A DNA stretch of 28,980 nt from PR03 sp964353555 (GTDB taxonomy: Bacteria > Myxococcota_A > UBA9160 > PR03). How positions within the stretch are numbered: position 1 is the first letter of the stretch; every line of letters starts with the position of its first letter. Location of the stretch: the NCBI GenBank assembly GCA_964353555.1, contig CAYGWM010000052.1:1-28980 (forward strand), given 5' to 3'. A program made the translations under genes and the position numbers. The notes below the pieces were generated by a model that saw only the letters and a program-made list of their open reading frames with translations, did no database searches and was not told where the DNA came from. Below, piece by piece: positions 1 through 6,183 of this stretch.

Positions 1-508
1 AGCGCAGGATGCGGAACGTCATCCAGCCCACTTCGTCGCCGTGCTGATCGCGGAAGGTGGTGCGCGTGTCGATGAAGTAGCCGATGCCGAGGCCGGTGGC
101 CTTCTGCTCCGAGATCGCTTCGAAGATCGTCTCCGCGACGAGCCGGTCGCCCGGTCGCAGGTAGCGCTTGTACTCCTGCTCGCAGTTGGTCGCGACCACC
201 GACGGGTAGCCGGAATCGACGAGCAGCCGCCCGATCTGCAGCTGGCCGTCGTCGTAGTCGTCGCTCGGCGACGCCATCGCGATGCCGCGCAGGATCCAGG
301 CCTGCAGCATCGTCGGCGGCGCGACGATACCGCCGTGCACGGACTTCGCGGCTGCATCGGCATCGGTGTATACGGGCAGCCGATCGCCCATCGCATCACA
401 CCAATGGCGGATCATCGCCTCATTGACGGCGTCGGGCGCGGACGACGGCGGACCCGCGGCGCGTCCCGCGAAGGTCTTCAGTTTCGCCTCGAGCTCCGCT
501 CGTTCCAT
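1..508 (-). CDS. MaoC-like enoyl-CoA hydratase, N-terminal part (partial, runs off the window)
   Basis: The minus-strand reading from an ATG at 508 gives about 169 residues and is cut by the window edge, so its C-terminus is unseen. It begins MERAELEAKLKTFAG and contains MIRHWCDAMGD followed by HGGIVAPPTMLQAW. These are the helix and loop signatures of the MaoC_dehydrat_N / FAS1-like hot-dog dehydratase domain. Family members hydrate 2-enoyl-CoA in beta-oxidation. The combination with an adjacent ACAD recalls the ChsH2 hydratase of steroid side-chain degradation, but the part that would show a DUF35/OB-fold or second hot-dog domain lies outside the window. The start lies 2 nt after the ACAD stop, with a GGAG inside the end of that gene, so the two are probably translationally coupled. 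The family call is firm; the steroid assignment is inference. Confidence 0.85.
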   Translation of the reverse strand, partial: MERAELEAKLKTFAGRAAGPPSSAPDAVNEAMIRHWCDAMGDRLPVYTDADAAAKSVHGGIVAPPTMLQAWILRGIAMASPSDDYDDGQLQIGRLLVDSGYPSVVATNCEQEYKRYLRPGDRLVAETIFEAISEQKATGLGIGYFIDTRTTFRDQHGDEVGWMTFRILR

Positions 509-510
509 CC

Positions 511-1692
511 CTATCTCCGCGATCGCGGCAGGCCCAAGCCCGCCATGGCGATGATGTCGCGCTGCACCTCGTTGACGCCGCCGCCGAAGGTCAGCGTCGT
601 CGCGCCGCGATAGGCCTGTTCGAGGAAGCCGCCGAACATGCAGCCGGGCTCGCCCGCGACGATCGCGCCCGACGCACCGGTGATCTCGAGCAGTAGCCGG
701 TAGCACTCGACGAAGAACTCGGAGCCCATCACCTTCACCGCGGACGCTTCGGCCATCGCCGGATGACCCGCCTCGAGCGACCACGCCGAGCGCCAGTTCA
801 GCAGCTTCAGCGCGTCGAGCTTCGCGTAGCAGCGCGCGAGGTTCTGCTGCACCCACGGCTCGTCGATCACGCGCGATCCGCTGGGTGTCTTCGTCTTCAT
901 CGCCCAGCCCCACACCTCGTCGAGGGCGCGGTCGGCGACGCCGGGCGTCGCGAGCGTGATGCGCTCGTGGTTGAGCTGCGAGGTGATCAGCGACCAGCCG
1001 CCGTTCACCGGGCCGATCGTGTTCGCGACGGGCACGCGCACGTCGGCGTAATACGTTGCGTTGGTGCGCTCACCGCCGAGCGTGTGGATCGGCGTCACCG
1101 AGAAGCCGGGCGACGAGGTCGGCACCAGGATGATCGTGATGCCCTTGTGCTTCGGCACCTCGGTGTCGGTGCGCGCGGCGAGCCAGATGTAGTCGGCGTC
1201 GTGCGCGTGGGTCGTGTAGATCTTCTGGCCGTTGATGACCCACTCATCACCATCCTGGACGGCGCGCGTGGTCAGCGACGCGAGGTCGGTGCCGGCGCTC
1301 GGTTCGGTGTAGCCGACGCCGAAGTGCAGCTCGCCGCGCAGGATGCCGGGCAGCAGCGCCTGCTTCTGTTCGTCGGTGCCGTAGCGGATCACCGTCGGAC
1401 CGATCGTGTTGACGGCGATGATCGGCAGCGGCGCGCGCGCCCGGTACGTCTCTTCCCAGAAGATCAGCTGCTCGAGCGGGCCGCGGCCCTGGCCGCCGTA
1501 CTCCTTCGGCCAGCCGATGCCGAGCCAGCCGTCGGCGCCCATCCGCGCGACGACCTGGCGGAAGACCGAGCCGCCCATGTCGTCCCACTCGGCGTCGAGG
1601 GCGGCGCGCAGCTCGGGGGTGAAGAGGTCGCGGTAGTAGGCTCGGAGCTGCTTGCGTAGCGAGTGCTGCTCGGCGGTGAGGTCGAGGTGCAT
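511..1692 (-). CDS. Acyl-CoA dehydrogenase, FadE26/FadE28-like large type
   Basis: A 393-residue flavoprotein dehydrogenase that forms 2-enoyl-CoA from acyl-CoA. Visible signatures are GWPKEYGGQGRGPLEQ (N-terminal domain), YTEPSAGTDLASL (flavin/substrate region) and the C-terminal GGGVNEVQRDIIAMAGLGLP. The position where medium-chain ACADs carry the catalytic Glu (EGT) is Gly here. A Glu is instead found in LNHERIT (E243), the helix-G position used by isovaleryl- and long-chain enzymes and, as I recall, by mycobacterial steroid ACADs. An in-frame start at 1782 would place the operator palindrome at 1737-1756 inside the coding region and add a Pro-rich tail unlike the family. I therefore chose the ATG at 1692 (MHLDLTAEQ). 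It is cotranscribed with the MaoC gene. Its exact substrate is unknown. Confidence 0.92.
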   Translation of the reverse strand: MHLDLTAEQHSLRKQLRAYYRDLFTPELRAALDAEWDDMGGSVFRQVVARMGADGWLGIGWPKEYGGQGRGPLEQLIFWEETYRARAPLPIIAVNTIGPTVIRYGTDEQKQALLPGILRGELHFGVGYTEPSAGTDLASLTTRAVQDGDEWVINGQKIYTTHAHDADYIWLAARTDTEVPKHKGITIILVPTSSPGFSVTPIHTLGGERTNATYYADVRVPVANTIGPVNGGWSLITSQLNHERITLATPGVADRALDEVWGWAMKTKTPSGSRVIDEPWVQQNLARCYAKLDALKLLNWRSAWSLEAGHPAMAEASAVKVMGSEFFVECYRLLLEITGASGAIVAGEPGCMFGGFLEQAYRGATTLTFGGGVNEVQRDIIAMAGLGLPRSRR

Positions 1693-1736
1693 CGGGGGTG
1701 GGGGCTCCGGGAGGGCGCGCGGGGGCGGCGGAACGA

Positions 1737-1756
1737 AATTGAAACGTGTTCCAATT
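1737..1756. promoter_or_regulatory. KstR-like operator palindrome upstream of the ACAD-MaoC operon
   Basis: AATTGAAACGTGTTCCAATT is a 9+2+9 palindrome with 8 of 9 arm positions complementary. Its core at 1740-1753 fits TNNAACNNGTTNNA exactly, the form I recall for the TetR-family steroid-catabolism repressor KstR. It lies 44 nt before the chosen ACAD start and downstream of the sulfatase stop. That gives the ACAD-MaoC operon a likely promoter of its own. The same core recurs before two other ACAD genes in this window. The match is seen in the sequence; the identity of the regulator is inference. Confidence 0.6.
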
Positions 1757-1812
1757 ATTGCGGACGGTTGGGGAGGGAGCAAGGCGCGGCGGGGTGCTTC
1801 GAGCGGTAGGCG

Positions 1813-4206
1813 CTACTCGGCCATCACCCCGCGCCCGCGGATCGCGTCGAACTGGCGTTGCTCGTCGGGCGTGAGCGCCGCGTCGCCGAGGCGGACTGCG
1901 ACCCTGTCGATCGTGCCGGTGAATCGGAACGGCACCTGGTAGTCCTCGGTGATGGGCGTGCCGGTGTCTTCGCCGCAGTCGAGCGTTTCGTCGAGCGACA
2001 TCCGGAACGCCAGCGTGCGCGACAGCTTTCCTTCACCGACGGCCTTGCCGTCGACGAGCAGCGTTGCCGTGCCGCCCTTGCCGAGACCGGGGCCGTCGTA
2101 CGCGAAGTCCATTTCGATGTTGTGCTTGCCGGCGGGGATCGCGTTCTTGCCGGTGACGCAGTAGCGCTCGACGCCCGCGAGGTTGTAACAGAACGTCGGC
2201 TTGCCCCCGAGCACGTAGAGACCCCATCCCGCGAAGCGACCGCCCTGCGTGAGCAACATGCCTTCCGCGCCGCCCTTCGGAATGTCGACGCTCGCGGCGA
2301 TCTGGAACGATTTGTTCTTCACGTCCGGCGCCGCGCCTTCCGGAATGCGCACGGCGCCGGGGTAGTAGGTGAACACGTTGCGGCCGCGCGTCAGGCTGGG
2401 GCGGTTCGTCGTGTCGAGGCGCTGCACCTTGGAGTTATCGAGCGGCAGCACGTCGTACTTCCTGGCTTCCACGAGGAAGAGGTCTTGCAGCTCGCGCAGC
2501 TTGGCCGGCTCATTCGCCGCGAGGTCGTTCGCTTCGCTGAAGTCCTCGGCGACGTTGTAGAGCTCCCACTTGTAGTCGAGCACGGGGACGTCGCCCGAGA
2601 CCGCTACCCACGGCGGCGTCGGCGGCGTCGTCGCGGCGACCCAGCCATCGTTGTAGATGGCGCGGTTGCCGAGCATCTCGAAGTACTGCGTGCGATGCCG
2701 CGACGGCGCCTTCGCGTCGGCGAAGGTGTAGGTCATGCTGACGCCTTCGATCGGCGTCTGCGGTACGCCGTTCAGCACGGACGGCGTCTGCACACCGACC
2801 GCTTCGAGGATCGTCGGGTAGAGATCGATCACGTGATGGAACTGCGGGCGGATGCCACCCTTGTGCTGAATGCGCGCCGGCCAAGAAATGACCATGCCGT
2901 TGCGCGTGCCGCCAAAGTGCGACGCGATCTGCTTGGTCCACTGGAACGGCGTGTCCATCGCGTGAGCCCAGCCGATCGGGTAGTGGTTGAAGGTGTACGG
3001 CCCGCCGAGCTCGTCCATCCGGCGCAGCACTTCGGCGAAGTCCTCGGGGATGTTGTTGAAGAAGGTCATCTCGTTGAGCAGGCCGTTCGGGCCGCCCTCG
3101 GCGCTCGCTCCGTTGTCGCCCTGGATGTAGATGACGAGCGTGTTGTCGAGATCGCCCAGCTCGTCGACCGCGTCGAGCACGCGGCCCATCTGAGCGTCGG
3201 CGTGCGAGAGCGCGGCCGCGTAGACCTCCATCATGTGCGCGGCGACCTTCTTGTGGTCGGCGTCGAGCGAGTCCCACGCGGGAATGCCGGGGGATCGCTC
3301 CGTCAGCTTCGTGTTCGCGGGCACCACGCCGAGCTGCTTCTGCCGCGCGAGCGTCTGCTCGCGGGCCGCGTCCCAGCCCTGGTCGAACTTGCCCTTGTAC
3401 TTCGCGATCCATTCTTTCGGCGCGTGATGCGGCGCGTGCGCCGTTCCTGGGGCGTAGTAGACGAGCCAGGGCTTCTGCGGCGCGACCGAGTTCAGCATCC
3501 GGATGCGGTCGATCGTTTGGTCTGCCATGTCGACGTCGAAGAAGTAGTCCTTCGCGTCGTGCGGCGGCTCGATCGGCTTGATGTTCTCGACGAGAGCGGG
3601 ATTCCACTGGCTCGTGTCGCCGCCGATGAAGCCGTAGAAGTACTCGAAGCCGAGGCCCGTCGGCCACAGGCCGAAGGGTCCGGCCTGGCTGCCGTGCCAG
3701 TCGGGCACGTTGTGATTCTTGCCGTACCAGGCCGTGCTGTAGCCGTTCTGCCGCAGCACCTCGGCGAAGGTGCCCGCGCTCTTCGGCATCAGCGTGTTGT
3801 AACCGGGAAAGCCGGTGCCGGCTTCCATGATCACGCCCGTCGCAGCCGTGTGGTGATTGCGGCCGGAGAGCAGCGCCGCGCGCGTCGGCGAACACAGCGC
3901 CGTGGTGTGGAACTGCGTGTAGCGAAGACCCGCCTGTGCGAGCCGATCCATCGTCGGTGTCGGGATCGGCCCGCCGAAGGTGCTCGACGCGCCGAAGCCG
4001 ACGTCGTCGGTGAGGATCACCAGGATGTTGGGCGCGCCCTTCGGTGCTCCGACTTCCTTCGGGAAGTCCTTCACGGAGTCGGCCGTCGTGACGCCGATGC
4101 GGCCGCCGAAGGGTTGCTCGGGTCGCGGCAGGACGTCTTGTGCCCCTGCGGCGGAACCGAACAGAACCATCAGCCCCAGCACGTAGCCGACGGGATTTCG
4201 TTTCAC
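1813..4206 (-). CDS. Secreted arylsulfatase, formylglycine type (CxPxR), about 797 aa
   Basis: A type I sulfatase that hydrolyses a sulfate ester outside the cytoplasm. From the GTG start at 4206, residues 1-22 form a signal peptide (VKRNP, hydrophobic core, AGA before QD). The metal-binding LTDDVGFG sits near 65-72. The modification motif CSPTRAALLSGR starts at Cys105, which a formylglycine-generating enzyme would oxidise. The last 170 or so residues form a laminin-G/concanavalin-like beta domain (LDETLDCGEDTGTP). Length and motifs resemble the roughly 790-residue mycobacterial-type arylsulfatases. The GTG at 4206 has GGGGAG 5 nt upstream; the GTG two codons earlier overlaps that Shine-Dalgarno. 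The gene is 101 nt downstream of a second sulfatase and 120 nt upstream of an ACAD. The substrate cannot be read from sequence. Confidence 0.93.
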   Translation of the reverse strand: MKRNPVGYVLGLMVLFGSAAGAQDVLPRPEQPFGGRIGVTTADSVKDFPKEVGAPKGAPNILVILTDDVGFGASSTFGGPIPTPTMDRLAQAGLRYTQFHTTALCSPTRAALLSGRNHHTAATGVIMEAGTGFPGYNTLMPKSAGTFAEVLRQNGYSTAWYGKNHNVPDWHGSQAGPFGLWPTGLGFEYFYGFIGGDTSQWNPALVENIKPIEPPHDAKDYFFDVDMADQTIDRIRMLNSVAPQKPWLVYYAPGTAHAPHHAPKEWIAKYKGKFDQGWDAAREQTLARQKQLGVVPANTKLTERSPGIPAWDSLDADHKKVAAHMMEVYAAALSHADAQMGRVLDAVDELGDLDNTLVIYIQGDNGASAEGGPNGLLNEMTFFNNIPEDFAEVLRRMDELGGPYTFNHYPIGWAHAMDTPFQWTKQIASHFGGTRNGMVISWPARIQHKGGIRPQFHHVIDLYPTILEAVGVQTPSVLNGVPQTPIEGVSMTYTFADAKAPSRHRTQYFEMLGNRAIYNDGWVAATTPPTPPWVAVSGDVPVLDYKWELYNVAEDFSEANDLAANEPAKLRELQDLFLVEARKYDVLPLDNSKVQRLDTTNRPSLTRGRNVFTYYPGAVRIPEGAAPDVKNKSFQIAASVDIPKGGAEGMLLTQGGRFAGWGLYVLGGKPTFCYNLAGVERYCVTGKNAIPAGKHNIEMDFAYDGPGLGKGGTATLLVDGKAVGEGKLSRTLAFRMSLDETLDCGEDTGTPITEDYQVPFRFTGTIDRVAVRLGDAALTPDEQRQFDAIRGRGVMAE

Positions 4207-4223
4207 GGGCACTCCCCTGTCAT
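4203..4223 (-). other. Six-codon mini-ORF whose stop overlaps the sulfatase start
   Basis: An ATG at 4223 opens a six-residue reading frame (MTGECP). Its TGA at 4205-4203 overlaps the GTG start of the sulfatase at 4206. A purine-rich GAGAGGAGAG precedes the ATG, and the sulfatase Shine-Dalgarno lies inside the mini-ORF. The layout would allow reinitiation coupling or leader-peptide control, but so short a frame can also arise by chance. Confidence 0.25.
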
Positions 4224-4243
4224 GGCGGGCTCTCCTCTCGACG

Positions 4244-4274
4244 GGGCCGCACCCAATTGGGACGGGTGCGGCCC
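4244..4274 (-). promoter_or_regulatory. Stem-loop between the two sulfatase genes
   Basis: GGGCCGCACCC at 4244-4254 and GGGTGCGGCCC at 4264-4274 are perfect 11-bp complements around a 9-nt loop. No T-run follows on the minus strand, so it is not a classical intrinsic terminator. Its position between the stop of the upstream sulfatase and the ribosome-binding site of the next suggests an mRNA processing/stability element or attenuation point within one transcript. Confidence 0.5.
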
Positions 4275-4307
4275 AGTAGGAAGGTCGGTGATTGATTCGC
4301 CTCGATA

Positions 4308-5894
4308 TCAATTGCCGCGAGCGCCGGCTTCGATCTGCTTCTGGATCTTCTCCAGGTTGAAGGAACCCGCCGTCTGGCTGGGCGGATACTCCTTCATGCT
4401 CATCAGGAAGTTCGCGACGAACTGCTGCATCGGCGCGACCACGAACGGACGATCCAGGAACCAGTCGTTGTAGGTGTTCGCGTTGTGCTGCGCCCGCTCG
4501 AACGGATCACGGCGCAGGTTGAACAGAAGGGGAACGCGCAGCTCGATGAACGGCTCGCGCCACACGCCGAACGCCTCGCCCCGGTTCTCGAGAAACACGG
4601 CCTTCCAGTCGTTGACGCGCATCGCGACGACCTGGCCGTCGTCGTTGACGTAGATGAACTGGTTGCGCGGTGGCGCCTTCGCCTTGCCGCTCAAGTAGTC
4701 GAGCAGGTCGTAGCCGTCGAGATGATTCCGGTAGGTGCGGCCATTGAGTTCCGTGCCTTGTAGGAGCTTCTGTTTCACGTCGGGTGCGCCCGCAGCCGCG
4801 GCGAAGGTCGGGAGCCAGTCCTCGTGCGAAACGATGCCGTTCAGCGTCGTGCCAGCCGGGAAATGCTTGGACCAGCGCACGAACGCGGGCACGCGGTAGG
4901 CGCCCTCCCAGTTCGAGTTCTTCTCGCTGCGGAACTGGGTGGTGCCGCCATCCGGCCAGGTGTTGAAGTGCGGTCCGTTGTCGGTGGAGTACTGCACGAT
5001 CGTGTTGTCGGCGAGGCCGAGGTCGTCGATCAACTTCAGCAACTCGCCGACGTGCATGTCGTGCTCGACCATGCCGTCGCTGTACTCGTCCTGGCCGGAG
5101 ATGCCGCGATGCTCCGCCTTCACATGCGTGCGGAAGTGCATGCGCGTGCCGTTCCACCAGCAGAAGAACGGCGTACCGGCTTTGGCCTGGCGCGTGATGA
5201 AGTCCTTGGCGGCGGCAATCGTTTCGTCATCGATGGTCTCCATGCGCTTCTTCGTCAGCGGGCCGGTGTCCTCGATGGTCTGGCCGCCCTTGCCATCGGC
5301 CCGGGTCTTCAGCACGCCTCGCGGACCGAATCTCTTTCGGAACTCCGGATCCTTCGGATAGTCCTCGTTCTCGGGTTCTTCTTCCGCATTGAGGTGATAG
5401 AGATTGCCGAGGAACTCGTCGAAGCCGTGCATCGTGGGCAGATGCTCGTCGCGATCGCCCTGGTGGTTCTTGCCGAACTGCCCGGTGGCGTAGCCCTGAC
5501 TCTTGAGCACGGTGGCCATCGTCACGTCGGTCTTCTGCCAGCCTTCCTTGGCGCCGGGCAGGCCGACTTTCGTCATGCCGGTGCGAACGGGCACGACGCC
5601 GCCGATGAAGGCGGCGCGTCCTGCCGTGCAGCTCTGCTGGGCGTAGTAGTCGGTGAAGCCGACGCCTTCCTTCGCGATGCGATCGATGTTCGGCGTCTGG
5701 TAGCCCATCATGCCGCGACTGTTGTGGCTGATGTTCCAGAGGCCGACGTCGTCACCCCAGATGACGAGGATGTTGGGCTTCTTGTCGGCGGCAGCCGCCG
5801 GCGCAGCCCCGACGATCGTCGCGACGAACGCCGCCTGGATGGCCAGCGCGAACGTGAGAAAGCGCTTGCCGGGCGAGACGGAACGAAGCTGCAT
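4308..5894 (-). CDS. Secreted arylsulfatase with CxAxR modification motif, about 528 aa
   Basis: A second type I sulfatase. From the ATG at 5894 it starts MQLRSVSPGKRF with a long hydrophobic signal peptide ending in an Ala-rich stretch (about residue 36). The metal ligands in VIWGDDVG follow near 44-51. The active-site motif is CTAGRAAFIGG with Cys89. This is the C-x-A-x-R variant, whereas the downstream neighbour has C-x-P-x-R. Further family motifs are GKNHQGD and STDNGPHFNTWPDGG. An upstream in-frame start at 6251 would add about 119 low-complexity residues before the signal peptide. The ATG used has AGGAG 6 nt upstream and leaves a normal leader. It is first in an operon with the second sulfatase, and divergent from the octaheme cytochrome gene. 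The differing motifs suggest two substrates. Confidence 0.93.
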   Translation of the reverse strand: MQLRSVSPGKRFLTFALAIQAAFVATIVGAAPAAAADKKPNILVIWGDDVGLWNISHNSRGMMGYQTPNIDRIAKEGVGFTDYYAQQSCTAGRAAFIGGVVPVRTGMTKVGLPGAKEGWQKTDVTMATVLKSQGYATGQFGKNHQGDRDEHLPTMHGFDEFLGNLYHLNAEEEPENEDYPKDPEFRKRFGPRGVLKTRADGKGGQTIEDTGPLTKKRMETIDDETIAAAKDFITRQAKAGTPFFCWWNGTRMHFRTHVKAEHRGISGQDEYSDGMVEHDMHVGELLKLIDDLGLADNTIVQYSTDNGPHFNTWPDGGTTQFRSEKNSNWEGAYRVPAFVRWSKHFPAGTTLNGIVSHEDWLPTFAAAAGAPDVKQKLLQGTELNGRTYRNHLDGYDLLDYLSGKAKAPPRNQFIYVNDDGQVVAMRVNDWKAVFLENRGEAFGVWREPFIELRVPLLFNLRRDPFERAQHNANTYNDWFLDRPFVVAPMQQFVANFLMSMKEYPPSQTAGSFNLEKIQKQIEAGARGN

Positions 5895-5908
5895 GGATCT
5901 CTCCTCTG

Positions 5909-5927
5909 TGCGACCGACCGGGTCGCA
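5909..5927. promoter_or_regulatory. 7-bp inverted repeat in the sulfatase leader
   Basis: TGCGACC and GGTCGCA flank a 5-nt spacer, just upstream of the sulfatase ribosome-binding site. It could be an operator or a 5'-leader hairpin. It shares the string CGACCGGG with the palindrome at 6082-6102 in the same divergent intergenic region. Confidence 0.35.
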
Positions 5928-6081
5928 TGGGGGGCACACGCGCGCCCAACGGAAACGGGTGGGTGCGATGCGCATCCTACGCAACTTTTCCGAGCTGTCC
6001 ATGCGATCCGCGTCACGGAATCCGGCAGCGGATCCGGGCGCGCAGCCGCCGGGTTTTTCGATCGCGATCTGCTTCACTAGA

Positions 6082-6102
6082 CGGTCGGATCGAGTCCGAC
6101 CG
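6082..6102. promoter_or_regulatory. Perfect 8-bp inverted repeat in the divergent promoter region
   Basis: CGGTCGGA-TCGAG-TCCGACCG is a perfect 8+5+8 dyad about 80 nt before the cytochrome start and 190 nt before the sulfatase start. The 289-nt region 5895-6183 between the two divergent genes contains no convincing gene, so this dyad and the one at 5909 are the best operator candidates there. The regulator is unknown. Confidence 0.4.
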
Positions 6103-6183
6103 GGAGTACGGGGAGTCGAGCAGGATGTTGCAGCAGCGGCACCGTGATATTCCCCAGGTGGCAGCGGACCGAGCGGGGCGCGA

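Noticed and set aside
1693..1782. Upstream start of the first ACAD
   Set aside because: It would add a Pro-rich 30-residue tail and bury the 20-bp operator palindrome in coding sequence. The family N-terminus begins at the ATG at 1692.
1858..4473. An 871-codon plus-strand open frame opposite the sulfatases
   Set aside because: It is an antisense shadow of high-GC coding DNA: Arg/Val/Asp-rich with no family motif. The minus strand encodes clear sulfatases with signal peptides and catalytic motifs.
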